Positions 36,741 to 49,370 are shown, counted from the first letter of the stretch. The stretch: DNA of 64,000 nt from Microvirga mediterraneensis (GCF_013520865.1 NZ_JACDXJ010000001.1:3767501-3831500), one strand, 5' to 3'. Numbers and translations are program-made. Notes: generated by a model not told the origin, from the sequence alone.

Positions 36741-39068
<2,328 letters not shown>

Positions 39069-39096
39069 GCTCCTGCAGCGATCCGGAAAACAAAAT

Positions 39097-39127
39097 GGCG
39101 CCCAGGGCATCTGCCCAGGCGCCTTTT
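39097..39127. terminator. Terminator between the PAS kinase gene and glnE
   Basis: A GC-rich interrupted stem (GGCGCC...GGGC with GCCC...GGCGCC) is followed by TTTT. It lies between convergent genes and can end both. Confidence 0.7.
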
Positions 39128-39165
39128 CTGAGGCTGAAAGATCCTGCGCGACGGCAGGCAGAACC

Positions 39166-42117
39166 TTACTTCAGAACGGCCTTGTAGATCTCCGTCACCT
39201 GCCGGTACGTGTCGGACAGATGCGACAGCAACACGGTCTCGTTCGGTAAACCTGCCACCGTCGACAGCCTCTTCAGGATCGGCTTGGGCGCCGTCTCCGC
39301 GTCGAAGCGCCCCTCGATCGTCAGCCGCTGCCACTGGAAAATGTCGTTGAAGAGCTTGTGCGCCTCGATCAGCGACCTCGCATCCTCGCTGTCCAACAAG
39401 CCTTCGTCCTGAGCCTTCGCGAAAACTCCCTCGGCAGCCTGCCCGATCAGCGACGGATGAACATGACCGTGGGCCAGTACGAGGGCTTGCGCGATGAAGT
39501 CGAGATCCGTGAGACCGCCGCGGGCAAGCTTCAGGTCCCAGGGATCGCTGTCGCCCTTCTCCTGCGCGATCAATTCGCGCATGGCACGCACTTCCTTGAA
39601 CACCGCCTTGGGATCGCGCTTCGGGCTGAGAATGCTGATTATGGCATCAGAGACGTCTGCGCCGAATTCCTCATCGCCCGCCAGGACGCGGGCACGGGTA
39701 AGCGCCATGTGCTCCCAAAGATCGGCTTCGGACGTCTGATAGCTCACGAAGCCCTTGAACTGCGAGGCGACCGGCCCTTTCCCACCTTGCGGACGCAGGC
39801 GCAGATCCACCTCGTAGAGCAGACCGCGCCGCGTCGGCACGGTAAGCGCGGAGACGAGACGCTGCGTGAGACGCGTATGATAGACGACGGCGTCGAGGCT
39901 GCGCGGACCGGTGCTTTCGCGGGCGTTCTCATCGAAATCGTAGATCACCACGAGGTCGAGGTCGGAGCCTGCGGTGAGTTCGCGGCTGCCCAGCCGCCCG
40001 AGGCCCAGGACCGCAACCCTGGCACCCGGCACCGTGCCATGCTCGCTTTCGAAAGCCCGGCGGACCTCTTCGAAGGATGCGCGGATGACCGCGCGGGCAA
40101 TCGCCGCATAAGCTTCCCCCGCCTGAGCGGGAGACAGGACGCCGGAGAGAAGCCTCGCGCCGGTCACGAAGCGCATCTGGCGCGCGGCATCGCGGATGCG
40201 ATCCAGAAAGTCCTCGAAATCGCGCACTGAGCCGATGAGCTGGCGTACCTGCTCCTCAATGGCTTCGTCGTCCGTGGTGGGGGTTCCGAAGGCAGGATCG
40301 ATCAATGCGTCGAGCACATGCGGCGATTGCGCCACCGTATCGGCGAGGCGCGGTGCCGTGCCGAGAAGATCCGCAAAGAGAAGCCGTAGCCGGTCGTGTG
40401 ATTGCAGGATGGTGAGAAGCTCGACGGCGGCCGGCATGCGGCCGAAGGCGCGGTCGAGAGCCGCGAGAGCACCGTCCGGATCGGCAGTGCCGCCGAGTGC
40501 GGACAATAACGCCGGAGTGAGCTCGGTGAGCACTTCCCGGGCACGCGCGCTCTGGATTGCGGGACGGCGGCCGAAATGCCAGCCGCGCACCGTTTCCGCC
40601 GCACGCTCGGGCTCGCGAAAGCCTAAGCGCCGAAGGGTGGAAAGGGTCTCCGGATCGTCCCCCGTTCCCGTGAAGACGAGGCTGCCCACGTCGGAGGCGA
40701 GCTCCGGCCCCTCCTCGAAGAGCAGCGCGTAATGGCCCTGCACGATCCTCGCCTGATCGGTGAGGGCCTTCGCGAAGGCCTTCAAGGTGGCATAGCCGCA
40801 GAACTTGGCGAAGCGCTTGAGCTGCTCCTCGTCCGACGGCAGGCGCTGCGTCTGCTCATCGGCCACCATCTGCAGCCTGTGCTCGATGGTGCGCAGGAAA
40901 CGATAGGCGTCGGAGAGTTCGTCGCGCGCCTTCGCGGTGATCCAGCCCTCGTCGTGTAGAGCCTTGAGCATGTCTAGGGTGCGGCGGCCCCGCAGATTGG
41001 GACGGCGGCCGCCGAAGACGAGCTGCTGCGTCTGGACGAAGAACTCGATCTCGCGGATGCCGCCGCGTCCGAGCTTGATGTCGTGGCCCGCGACTGCGAT
41101 CTCGTCATGCCCTCGCACCGCATGGATCTGCCGCTTCATGGCGTGCACGTCGGCGATGGAGGCGAAGTCGAAATACTTGCGCCAGATGAAGGGGCAAAGC
41201 TCCTTCAGAAATGTCTCGCCGAGTGCGAGATCGCCCGCCACCGGCCGCGCCTTGATGAAGGCCGCGCGTTCCCAATTCTGCCCGACCGTCTCGTAATAAA
41301 CATAGGCCGACGACAGCGACACGGCCGTCGGAGTCGATCCCGGATCCGGGCGCAGGCGGTAATCGACGCGATGCACGTATCCATCGGCGGTGCGCTCCTG
41401 CAGGAGCTTGGCGAGCTGCTGGGCGATCCGCGTATAGATTGTCGCCGCCTCGGAGTTATCCTTCAGAACCGTCGTGCCGGGATCGAAGAAGATCACGAGG
41501 TCGATATCGCTGGAATAATTGAGCTCGCCCGCCCCGTGCTTGCCGAGCGCCAGCACGGTGAAGCCGGAACCCTCCCCCGGAGCGTCGGGGTTCGTGAGAT
41601 TGATGCGGCCGAGATCGGCCGTCTCGGTCAGCACCAGGTTTACGCCGCCGGCCACCGAGGCATCGGCGAAATCGGAGAGAGCCTGCGTGACCTCCTCCGT
41701 GCTCCAGACGCCCCCGATATCGGCGAGGGCCACGAGAAGCGCATGGGCGTTGCGGTTCTGCCGGAAGGCGCGCACGGCATCGGTGCGCGTCATCGCGCCG
41801 GACCGCACCGCCCGGAAGAGGGTGGACTGGCTGTCGACGATGGCGCGATGCGATGCCTCGGGCGCCGCTGACGCAAGCCTCGTCATCCTGGCCGGATCGT
41901 TGACCACGAGTTGCCACAGGAAGGGGGAATGATCGGACAGTCCCAGAAGAAGATCGTGAAACGTTCCGCCGTCGAGGTGCTTCAGCAGCTCCCCTGCCTC
42001 AGGTTCCTCCCGGATGCGCTTGATGAAATCCGCCAATTGCGCCTTCGCGCGCTTCGTGTCGGCCACCAAAGGGGCCCTCGTCAGGCGGTCGAGAAGTGAG
42101 TTCGTCCGGTCGGGCAC
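39166..42117 (-). CDS. glnE: Glutamine synthetase adenylyltransferase / adenylyl-removing enzyme
   Basis: GlnE adds AMP to a tyrosine of glutamine synthetase when nitrogen is ample and removes it when nitrogen is short, under PII control. The 983-residue protein has two nucleotidyltransferase domains. The N-terminal one shows NYSSDIDLVIFFD with YRLRPDPGS. The C-terminal one shows TAGSDLDLVVIYDF and VDLRLRPQGGKG. The central helical domain follows the N-terminal one. It lies 93 bases downstream of a histidine kinase on the same strand. Confidence 0.96.
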   Translation of the reverse strand: MPDRTNSLLDRLTRAPLVADTKRAKAQLADFIKRIREEPEAGELLKHLDGGTFHDLLLGLSDHSPFLWQLVVNDPARMTRLASAAPEASHRAIVDSQSTLFRAVRSGAMTRTDAVRAFRQNRNAHALLVALADIGGVWSTEEVTQALSDFADASVAGGVNLVLTETADLGRINLTNPDAPGEGSGFTVLALGKHGAGELNYSSDIDLVIFFDPGTTVLKDNSEAATIYTRIAQQLAKLLQERTADGYVHRVDYRLRPDPGSTPTAVSLSSAYVYYETVGQNWERAAFIKARPVAGDLALGETFLKELCPFIWRKYFDFASIADVHAMKRQIHAVRGHDEIAVAGHDIKLGRGGIREIEFFVQTQQLVFGGRRPNLRGRRTLDMLKALHDEGWITAKARDELSDAYRFLRTIEHRLQMVADEQTQRLPSDEEQLKRFAKFCGYATLKAFAKALTDQARIVQGHYALLFEEGPELASDVGSLVFTGTGDDPETLSTLRRLGFREPERAAETVRGWHFGRRPAIQSARAREVLTELTPALLSALGGTADPDGALAALDRAFGRMPAAVELLTILQSHDRLRLLFADLLGTAPRLADTVAQSPHVLDALIDPAFGTPTTDDEAIEEQVRQLIGSVRDFEDFLDRIRDAARQMRFVTGARLLSGVLSPAQAGEAYAAIARAVIRASFEEVRRAFESEHGTVPGARVAVLGLGRLGSRELTAGSDLDLVVIYDFDENARESTGPRSLDAVVYHTRLTQRLVSALTVPTRRGLLYEVDLRLRPQGGKGPVASQFKGFVSYQTSEADLWEHMALTRARVLAGDEEFGADVSDAIISILSPKRDPKAVFKEVRAMRELIAQEKGDSDPWDLKLARGGLTDLDFIAQALVLAHGHVHPSLIGQAAEGVFAKAQDEGLLDSEDARSLIEAHKLFNDIFQWQRLTIEGRFDAETAPKPILKRLSTVAGLPNETVLLSHLSDTYRQVTEIYKAVLK

Positions 42118-42210
42118 GGCCTATCCATCGGGTTCTGCTATCGGCCCTGAGTGTTCACGCCGGGGCGCCGGAGGCAACAGAAAAGTGCCGGCATGATCCG
42201 GCTCGACGGG

Positions 42211-43641
42211 TCAGGCGGCGGATTGCAGAGGAGCCTGCGGCAGCTCGATGGCCTTTAGGGGCAAGGCCAGGACAACCCGCAATCCGGGTTCGTTGTCCTC
42301 CAGCAGCAGGCTCCCGCCATGGAGCCGGGCCACGGCGGCGGCCAGGCTGAGACCGAGGCCGAAACCGGGACGCGAACGCGCCGTCTCCAGCCGAACGAAC
42401 CGCTCCAGGACGCGACCGCGCTCCGCCTCCGGGATGCCGGGGCCGCGATCGGCCACGACGATCCGCACCTCGCCGCCATTCCGCTGGGCCGACACGCTGA
42501 TCGCCTGGGGCGCACCGGCGGAAGCGCCGTATTTCAACGCATTGTCGAGGAGGTTCGCCATGGCCTGGCCCAGAAGCTCGCGGCTGCCATGGATCGGCAG
42601 ATCGTCCTCCACGGAAACTTCGAGCGACACACCGGCCTCTTCGGCCAGCGCATCGTAGAGCTCCGCCACGTCCCGCACCGCCTCGGCGGCGTCGAAATCC
42701 GCCAACGCGTCGCGTGCATTGCCGGCTTCCAAACGCGCGATCATGAGCAGCGCGTTGAAGATGCGGATCAGATTGTCGCTTTCCTCGATGGTCGCCTCGA
42801 GGGCCGATTTCAGCTCGTCGGGCGTGCTCGCCGTGCGCAGGGCTTCATCCGCCTTGTTGCGCAGGCGCGTCAGAGGCGTTTTCAGGTCATGGGCGATATT
42901 ATCCGAGACCTCCTGCATGCCGCGCATCAATTCGCCCATACGGTCCAGCATGTCGTTGAGGTTCTGGGCGAGACGGTCGAGCTCGTCTCCGGTTCCGGCA
43001 ATCGTCAGCCGCCCGCCCAGGTCGCCCGCCATGATGTGCCGCGTGATCTCCGTCATGTCGTCGACGCGTTTCAGGACGCGCCGCGTGATGAACCAGCCGC
43101 CGACGCAGCCCAACACGACGATGAAGAGCAGCGAGTATCCGAAGGCGCGGTAGATGACCTCCTGAAGACGCCTGCGCTCCTCGATGTCGCGGCCCACGAG
43201 AAGTCTGAATCCGCCGGGGAGAAGGTAGACGCGCACGATGGCCATATCAGGCCGTGCCTCAGTTTCATCAGTGCGGTTGTAGAGCGTCTCGAACTGCCCC
43301 GTGCGGCCGATGACGCCCGGCGGCAGCGCGCCCACATTGCCCGCGACCCTCTCGCCTGCCTCCGTCGTGACGAGATAGAGCATGGCGCCCGGCGCCCGAG
43401 AGCGCCGCTCGACGATGTTCACGAGGCGGCGCAGGCCGCCGAACCTGTACTGGTCGGAGAGGCTGTTGATCTCGCTCTCGATGGTGGACACGAACTGATC
43501 GGTGAGCAGCCGTTGGGCGTTCCAGGCCACATAGCCGAGACCCACGAAGGCGAAGATGGTGAAGATGAGCAGATAGGCGAAGGACAGCTTGAAGGCGGTC
43601 GTCCGGACGAGCTTGCCGAGGGCGGTCATGGAAGCGTTCAT
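42211..43641 (-). CDS. HAMP-domain sensor histidine kinase
   Basis: The 476-residue kinase has one transmembrane helix at about residues 19-40, a periplasmic domain to about 165, and a second helix near 168-186. A HAMP domain is followed by the phosphoacceptor DNIAHDLKTPLTRL (His251) and an ATPase domain with NLLDNALKYG, DRGPGIP and GFGLGLSL. Its partner is the response regulator ending 10 bases upstream. An ATG at 43629 is an alternative start. The signal sensed cannot be read. Confidence 0.92.
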   Translation of the reverse strand: MNASMTALGKLVRTTAFKLSFAYLLIFTIFAFVGLGYVAWNAQRLLTDQFVSTIESEINSLSDQYRFGGLRRLVNIVERRSRAPGAMLYLVTTEAGERVAGNVGALPPGVIGRTGQFETLYNRTDETEARPDMAIVRVYLLPGGFRLLVGRDIEERRRLQEVIYRAFGYSLLFIVVLGCVGGWFITRRVLKRVDDMTEITRHIMAGDLGGRLTIAGTGDELDRLAQNLNDMLDRMGELMRGMQEVSDNIAHDLKTPLTRLRNKADEALRTASTPDELKSALEATIEESDNLIRIFNALLMIARLEAGNARDALADFDAAEAVRDVAELYDALAEEAGVSLEVSVEDDLPIHGSRELLGQAMANLLDNALKYGASAGAPQAISVSAQRNGGEVRIVVADRGPGIPEAERGRVLERFVRLETARSRPGFGLGLSLAAAVARLHGGSLLLEDNEPGLRVVLALPLKAIELPQAPLQSAA

Positions 43642-43651
43642 CGCCGCACGC

Positions 43652-44350
43652 TCATTCCTCGTCGCCCTCCTGGCCGACGCGCACCATGTAGCCTGCGCCC
43701 CGGATGGTATGGATCAGCGGCTTGTCGAAACCCTTGTCGATCTTGGCGCGCAGCCGCGACACGTGAACGTCGATCACGTTCGTCTGCGGATCGAAATGAT
43801 AATCCCACACATGCTCCAGCAGCATGGTGCGGGTGACCACCTGGTTGGCATTCTTCATCAGATATTCGAGCAGCCGGAACTCGCGCGGCTGCAGCACGAT
43901 TTCCTGGCCCGAGCGCGTCACGCGGTGCGACAGGCGATCGAGTTCGAGATCGGCGATGCGATAGAGTGTCGGCTCCGTGGTGGGAGTCGATGCCCGGCGG
44001 CGCGAGAGCACCTCGACGCGGGCCAGAAGCTCGGAGAAGGCATAGGGCTTGGGGAGATAATCGTCGCCGCCGGCGCGCAGGCCCTTCACCCGATCGTCGA
44101 CTTGCCCCAGCGCAGACAGGATGAGGACCGGCGTCTCGACCCGCTGCTCGCGCAGGGAGCGGATGAGGGAGAGGCCGTCGAGCTTGGGCAGCATGCGGTC
44201 GACCACGAGCACGTCGTAATCCCCCTCCTCGGCCAGGGCATAGCCGTCGAGCCCGTCGGCGGCATGGTCCGCCACATGGCCCGCTTCGCGAAACGCCTTC
44301 ACGAGGTAGGAGGCCGCCTCTTTGTCGTCCTCGATGATGAGAATCCGCAT
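43652..44350 (-). CDS. OmpR-family response regulator
   Basis: The 232-residue regulator has a receiver domain with acidic residues at IIEDD, the phosphoacceptor Asp51 (VVDRMLP) and the PKPY switch region. A winged-helix DNA-binding domain follows (LQPREFRLLEYLMKN, NVIDVHVSRLRAKI, IRGAGYMV). The ATG at 44350 is preceded by GAGGAGG. The cognate kinase follows. Position downstream of the DegP-like protease gene suggests a part in envelope stress (inference). Confidence 0.94.
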   Translation of the reverse strand: MRILIIEDDKEAASYLVKAFREAGHVADHAADGLDGYALAEEGDYDVLVVDRMLPKLDGLSLIRSLREQRVETPVLILSALGQVDDRVKGLRAGGDDYLPKPYAFSELLARVEVLSRRRASTPTTEPTLYRIADLELDRLSHRVTRSGQEIVLQPREFRLLEYLMKNANQVVTRTMLLEHVWDYHFDPQTNVIDVHVSRLRAKIDKGFDKPLIHTIRGAGYMVRVGQEGDEE

Positions 44351-44503
44351 GAGCCTCCTCGAAACGCAATGAAATGCCCGACGGCAGGCCGGCCTTGGAG
44401 GGGAAGAGGCCGACCTGCCGTGGGCAGAAGACACCAGGTGCGGGGGGCGATCAACTACAAAGCCCGGTGCCTTTTACTCTTGATGTGGATCAGGCCCGCT
44501 GAA

Positions 44504-45715
44504 TCAGGCCTTGGGCTGACTCCCGACCTCGAGTTTCACGGTCCGCTCCTGGCCCTGGCGCCAGAGCGTGAGCGACACGGACTTGCCGGGGGCCACGTTC
44601 GCGATCTTCCGCGACAGGTCCTTGGCTTCCTTGATCGGCTCGCCGTCGACCGCGATGATGGTATCGCCAGTCTGGACACCCGCCTTGGCGGCAGGACTGT
44701 CCTTCAGAGCCTCGGCCACGAGGGCGCCCTTGGGCTCCTTGAGGCCGATGGCCTCGGCGATTTCCTTGGTCACCGGCTGCATCTGCACGCCGATGAAACC
44801 GCGGGTCACGGAGCCCTTGTCCTTGAGCGAGGCGACAACCTGCTCGACGGTGCTCGCCGGGATGGCGAAGGCGATGCCGACGCTGCCGCCGGACGGCGAG
44901 TAGATCGCCGTGTTCACGCCCACGACCTCACCCGAGAGGTTGAAGGTCGGGCCGCCCGAGTTGCCCTTGTTCACGGGCGCGTCGATCTGGATGAAGTCGT
45001 CGTACGGACCCGATCCGATGTCCCGGTGCTGAGCCGAAACGATGCCGGCCGTCACGGTGCCGCCGAGGCCGAACGGGTTGCCGACGGCCAGGACCCAATC
45101 GCCGATGCGGGCCTTCTGCGGAGCGAGGCGTACATAGGGGAAGTCGTTGCCCTCGACCTTCAGCAGCGCGAGGTCCGTCTTGGGATCGGTGCCGATCACC
45201 TTGGCGCTCAGCTCCTTGCCGTCATCCATGGTTACGGTGACCTGGGAGCCGTTCTCGACCACGTGATTGTTCGTCACGACATATCCGTCAGCCGAAATGA
45301 AGAAGCCGGAGCCGAGGGCCTGGCCGAACTGGCGCGGGCGCTGCGAGCGTTCGCCCCGATCGCCGCGGCCGGGCATCTGCTGATCGCGGAACTGGCGGAA
45401 GAAGCGCTCCATCGGGCTGCCGGGCGGGAAATCGGGCATCGAGAACTGCTGACCATCCTCGTCGTCACCCTGGGCGGCCACATTCTGCACCTTGACCTTC
45501 CCGGCCACGACGGCAGGCTTCACCCGGTCGATCATATCGGCGAAGGACGGCATGCCCTGCATCGGCTGCGACATGGAGCGCAGCTCGGCATGGGCGGGAT
45601 TGGGAGCAATCAAACCGCTATCGACGGCGCCGCCCGCGATGAGCGCGGCCACGGCCGCTGCGCCGAGCCACTTCGCGGTGCGCTTGCGGGCGGGAGTGGA
45701 AACCTTGTCCAACAT
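44504..45715 (-). CDS. DegP/HtrA-type periplasmic serine protease with one PDZ domain
   Basis: The 403-residue protein has a signal peptide or anchor (about residues 14-43). The trypsin-like domain has its triad at His151 (TNNHVV), Asp181 (KTDLALL) and Ser253 (GNSGGP). A long loop rich in Met, Pro, Arg and Gly (about 80-130) precedes it. A single PDZ domain (RGFIGVQMQP to the C-terminus) ends the protein; most Do-type proteases have two. The ATG at 45715 has GAGGAGA at good spacing; ATGs at 45775 and 45754 lack it. Confidence 0.9.
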   Translation of the reverse strand: MLDKVSTPARKRTAKWLGAAAVAALIAGGAVDSGLIAPNPAHAELRSMSQPMQGMPSFADMIDRVKPAVVAGKVKVQNVAAQGDDEDGQQFSMPDFPPGSPMERFFRQFRDQQMPGRGDRGERSQRPRQFGQALGSGFFISADGYVVTNNHVVENGSQVTVTMDDGKELSAKVIGTDPKTDLALLKVEGNDFPYVRLAPQKARIGDWVLAVGNPFGLGGTVTAGIVSAQHRDIGSGPYDDFIQIDAPVNKGNSGGPTFNLSGEVVGVNTAIYSPSGGSVGIAFAIPASTVEQVVASLKDKGSVTRGFIGVQMQPVTKEIAEAIGLKEPKGALVAEALKDSPAAKAGVQTGDTIIAVDGEPIKEAKDLSRKIANVAPGKSVSLTLWRQGQERTVKLEVGSQPKA

Positions 45716-45840
45716 GTCTTGTCTCTCCTCGAAGAACGCTTGTTGGTTCGTCATGAGAGCAAGATGGGGGTTCAAGCCTTACGGTACCCTCACCCGCAGA
45801 TGAATTGTTGGTAAGGTTTCGGGAGGGCGGCCCAACGGCT

Positions 45841-46266
45841 TCACCGCCCCCTTCGAGACGGCGGCTTGCCCTTCCTCTCCCTGGCCTTCGCAGCCTTGGC
45901 CGTCCTGGTGGAGGCCACCTTCGTCCGGGAAGGTTTCGCCCGCCCTGCCTCGCGTTGAGGCTTGACGGGGCTCGATGCGGCGGCGGGCCGTCCGCCGCCA
46001 GCCGTGGCATCGTCGAGCACCCGTCGCGGCGGGGACGGAGCGTTGCTGCTCGCCACCACGCTCCGGCCGATGCATTGCGTGACATAGGTCGCGCGGCGTT
46101 GGACGATGCGGCGGTAGTCGTCGACCTTGATCTTGCCCTTGGGCGCGATACGGCTTCTCGCCTCGATGCGGCATGCCTCGCGCTTGTCGGCGAGATTTTC
46201 ACTCGATCGAACCGCGGAAGGCAGAGCAAGAAGGATCAGACACAATCCATAGGCCGCAAGCTTCAC
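45841..46266 (-). CDS. Small basic exported hypothetical protein
   Basis: I do not recognise the family. The 141-residue protein (GTG start at 46266, AAGG seven bases upstream) has a signal peptide (VKLAAYGLCLILLALPSAVRS). A short folded segment has two cysteines (REACRIEARSRIAPKG and VTQCIGRSV). The rest is a strongly basic, low-complexity tail (Arg, Lys, Ala, Pro). A disulfide between the two cysteines is likely. It lies between ccmH and the DegP-like gene on the same strand. Confidence 0.68.
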   Translation of the reverse strand: MKLAAYGLCLILLALPSAVRSSENLADKREACRIEARSRIAPKGKIKVDDYRRIVQRRATYVTQCIGRSVVASSNAPSPPRRVLDDATAGGGRPAAASSPVKPQREAGRAKPSRTKVASTRTAKAAKARERKGKPPSRRGR

Positions 46267-46438
46267 GACCGTACCTTTCGCGGGAGATATCGGGAGATGT
46301 GAAAGCCCGATATCAGCCGGCGCCACGCTTGGCACCGCGACAAAACGGCATGATCAACACAAAGGAGCGGACGTGCTTAACGCAAGGGATGCGGACTTGT
46401 TCGATGCCGCTTCCTTCACCCGCTGCTGCGGCATGACC

Positions 46439-46897
46439 TCAAGCGCTCTGATCCCGCTTGAGCAGATCGTCCAGCGCCTTCTGCTCCTCGGCATCGAGCG
46501 CGGGGGCGACGCGGGGGCGACGTCGCATGGCTGCATAGGCGCCGATGCCGCCGAGGACAAGGACGAGGGCGGGTGTCAGCCAGAGCAGCAGAGTATGGGT
46601 GCGGAAGGTGGGCTTCAGCAGCACGAACTCGCCGTAGCGCTGCACGAGGAAGTCGCGCACCTGGCCGTCCGTGTCGCCCGCCACCAGACGCTCGCGCACC
46701 AGGAGCCGGAGATCCTTGGCGAGCTGCGCATCGGAATCGTCGATGGACTGGTTCTGGCACACGAGGCAGCGCAGGCCTGATGAGATCTCGCGGGCGCGCT
46801 TTTCCAGCGCCGGATCCTTGAGTACCTCGTCGGGCTGTACGGCGAAGACCGCGCCGCTGAGAAGGAGAGCCGCAATGAAGGCGAGAACGAACCGCAT
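46439..46897 (-). CDS. ccmH: Cytochrome c-type biogenesis protein CcmH
   Basis: CcmH (CycL) is a membrane-anchored thiol-redox protein that keeps the apocytochrome CXXCH motif reduced for haem ligation. A signal peptide (1-19) precedes the LRCLVCQNQ motif (Cys44 and Cys47), and a transmembrane helix lies near residues 103-124. The length is 152 residues. It starts 3 bases after ccmF. It is the last gene of the ccmIEFH run. Confidence 0.94.
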   Translation of the reverse strand: MRFVLAFIAALLLSGAVFAVQPDEVLKDPALEKRAREISSGLRCLVCQNQSIDDSDAQLAKDLRLLVRERLVAGDTDGQVRDFLVQRYGEFVLLKPTFRTHTLLLWLTPALVLVLGGIGAYAAMRRRPRVAPALDAEEQKALDDLLKRDQSA

Positions 46898-46900
46898 GGC

Positions 46901-48883
46901 CTACTCCGCGGGGACGGCAGCGGACGGAACCACCTTCGCGCGGGCCGGTGCACCGATGCGCATGCGCCGATCCGTAAGCGACAGCGCACCGCCCGCCGCC
47001 ATCACGAGGGAACCGATCCAGATCAGCAGGACCAGCGGCTTGTGATAGAGCCGCATGCCGATGGACCCGTCCGCCTGGATCTCGCCGACGCTGGCATAGA
47101 CCTGACCGAGCCCGATGGTCATGATGCCGGCTTCCGTGGTCGGCATGCCGCGAGTCACGTAGAGCCGCTTCATGGTTTCGATCGTCCCGAGTTCGCGGCC
47201 GGAACCGATGACCGTCAGGAGTGCGACATCCTCGCGGTAATTGGCCTCGACACGCGGGGTTACCCGCTCCAGCCGCACCTCGTAGTCGCCCGCCTTGAGG
47301 CGCTCGCCGGGCTTCAGGCTGCCGATGGCCTCGACGCCCCAGGCGGTCGCGGCGATGCCGATGACCGTCAAGCCCACGCCCGCATGGGCGATGGCCGTTC
47401 CCCAGGCCGAGCGCGGCAGGCCGCGCGCTTTCCGCCAGGCTACGGACAGGGGCGTGCCCTTGGACCAGGAGCGGGTGACGATCTCATTGAGGGAGCCGAG
47501 CACCAGATAGACGCCAAGCCCCACGCCGAGCGGCGCCGCCACCGGCCCGCCATGCTGGAGAGCGAACAGCGCGAGGGTGACCAGGAGCGCGATGCCGAAC
47601 ACCGTATAGAGACGCTGGGCCGTCCCGAGGAAGTTGCCGCGCTTCCAGGCGAGCGTCTGGCCGAGCGGCAGCAGCAGCAGCAGCGGAACGATCAGCGGCA
47701 GGAAGGTGAAGTTGAAGAACGGCGCCCCGACCGAGATCTTCTCGCCCGTCAGCACTTCCAGGGCCAGAGGATAGAGCGTGCCGATGAACCCCGTGGCGCA
47801 GGCGCTGGCGAGAAAGAGATTGTTGAGAACGAGCGCGCCCTCGGGGGAAACGGGCGCGAACAGGCCGCCTTGCCTGAGCATCGGCGCGCGCCAGGCAAAG
47901 AGCGCGAGCGATCCGCCGATGAACAGGATGAGAATGCCGAGGATGAACGTTCCACGCTCCGGATCGACCGCGAAGGAATGCACCGAGGTGAGAACGCCGG
48001 AGCGGACCAGGAACGTGCCGAGAAGCGACAGGGAGAAGGTCAGGATGGCGAGAAGGATGGTCCAGACCTTCAGCGCGTCGCGCTTTTCCATCACCACGGT
48101 GGAATGCACAAGCGCCGTGCCTGCGAGCCATGGCATGAGCGAGGCGTTCTCCACCGGATCCCAGAACCACCAGCCGCCCCAGCCGAGCTCGTAATAAGCC
48201 CAGTAGGAGCCCATGGCGATGCCCAGCGTCAGGAACGCCCAGGCTCCAAGCGTCCAGGGCCGCACGATCCGGGCCCAGACCGCGTCGATGCGTCCGTCGA
48301 TCAGGGCCGCGCAGGCGAAGGCGAAGGAAATCGAGAACCCCACATAGCCGATGTAGAGCAGCGGCGGATGGATCGCGAGGCCTGGATCCTGCAGCAGCGG
48401 GTTCAGATCCTGCCCCTCGGGCGCGGCCGGGATGACGCGCGTGAATGGGTTCGACGTGGTGAGGATGAAGAGCAGGAACGCGATGGTGATCGAGGCCTGT
48501 ACGGCCAGCGTGTTCGCCTGCAGCCGGAGGGGGATGTTGTTTCGCGCGAGCGCCACCACGCCTCCGAACAGGGCGAGGATCAGCACCCAGAGCAGCATGG
48601 AGCCTTCATGGTTTCCCCACACGCCGGAAATCTTGTAGATCAGCGGCTTCGCCGAATGGGAGTTCTGGACGACGTTGAGCACCGAGAAATCGGAATTCAG
48701 GTAAGCGAAGGTCAGCGCCAGAAACGAGAATCCGATGCAGGCGAGCACGGCGAGCGCGCTCGTCGGCGCGACCGCCATGAGCACGGGATCGTTGGCGCGC
48801 GCGCCCCAGAGCGGCACGATGAACTGGATCAGAGACAACCCAAGCGCCAGCGCGAGTGCGAAATGTCCGGCCTCGACCAACAC
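46901..48883 (-). CDS. ccmF: Haem lyase subunit CcmF
   Basis: CcmF (CycK) is the polytopic core of the cytochrome c haem lyase. The 660-residue protein has about 15 hydrophobic segments. It carries the WWD haem-handling motif (GWGGWWFWDPVENAS) and the conserved histidines in NHEGSMLLW, AIHPPLLYIGY and LVHS. The start is GTG with GGGAG seven bases upstream. It lies between ccmE and ccmH. Confidence 0.96.
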   Translation of the reverse strand: MLVEAGHFALALALGLSLIQFIVPLWGARANDPVLMAVAPTSALAVLACIGFSFLALTFAYLNSDFSVLNVVQNSHSAKPLIYKISGVWGNHEGSMLLWVLILALFGGVVALARNNIPLRLQANTLAVQASITIAFLLFILTTSNPFTRVIPAAPEGQDLNPLLQDPGLAIHPPLLYIGYVGFSISFAFACAALIDGRIDAVWARIVRPWTLGAWAFLTLGIAMGSYWAYYELGWGGWWFWDPVENASLMPWLAGTALVHSTVVMEKRDALKVWTILLAILTFSLSLLGTFLVRSGVLTSVHSFAVDPERGTFILGILILFIGGSLALFAWRAPMLRQGGLFAPVSPEGALVLNNLFLASACATGFIGTLYPLALEVLTGEKISVGAPFFNFTFLPLIVPLLLLLPLGQTLAWKRGNFLGTAQRLYTVFGIALLVTLALFALQHGGPVAAPLGVGLGVYLVLGSLNEIVTRSWSKGTPLSVAWRKARGLPRSAWGTAIAHAGVGLTVIGIAATAWGVEAIGSLKPGERLKAGDYEVRLERVTPRVEANYREDVALLTVIGSGRELGTIETMKRLYVTRGMPTTEAGIMTIGLGQVYASVGEIQADGSIGMRLYHKPLVLLIWIGSLVMAAGGALSLTDRRMRIGAPARAKVVPSAAVPAE

Positions 48884-48911
48884 GAGGGATCTCCCTTGCT
48901 ACTGCGTTACC

Positions 48912-49370
48912 TTACTGCGTCTTGGGCGCGGCGTTGGCCTCGCCCATCCAATGACCTTGCTTCTTCAAGGTGTCGGCCACCTCGCGGGGCATGTAGTTCT
49001 CGTCATGCTTGGCGAGAACGGAATCGGCCCGGAACATGCTGGGACTCACGAGCACGCCCTCGGCCACCACCCCCTGCCCTTCGCGGAACAGGTCGGGAAG
49101 CAGGCCCTTGTAGCTCACTTGGATCGCGGCCTGCGCGTCCATGACTTCGAAGCTGATCTGCTGATCCGAGCCGCGCTGGACGGAGCCTTCCTTGACGAGG
49201 CCGCCGAGGCGGATGCGCGTGCCGGGTTGCACGTTCTTCGCCTGGATGTCGGCCGGGGAATTGAAGAACACGATCGTGTCGTTCATGGCGTAAAGCACGA
49301 GACCGAGCGCAATCGCCAGGACACATCCTGCGACTCCGATCAGGGTCAAACGGCGTTGTTTTCTCGTCAT
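48912..49370 (-). CDS. ccmE: Haem chaperone CcmE
   Basis: CcmE (CycJ) carries haem in the periplasm through a covalent bond to a histidine. The 152-residue protein has an N-terminal anchor helix (about residues 9-27), an OB-fold domain with [11 protein letters not shown], and the haem-binding [10 protein letters not shown] (His122, Tyr126). Its ATG overlaps the ccmI stop (ATGA), and ccmF follows 28 bases later. Confidence 0.96.
   Translation of the reverse strand: MTRKQRRLTLIGVAGCVLAIALGLVLYAMNDTIVFFNSPADIQAKNVQPGTRIRLGGLVKEGSVQRGSDQQISFEVMDAQAAIQVSYKGLLPDLFREGQGVVAEGVLVSPSMFRADSVLAKHDENYMPREVADTLKKQGHWMGEANAAPKTQ

Noticed and set aside
43589..45814. A 741-codon plus-strand frame
   Set aside because: It is antisense to three genes with clear motifs (kinase, regulator, protease).
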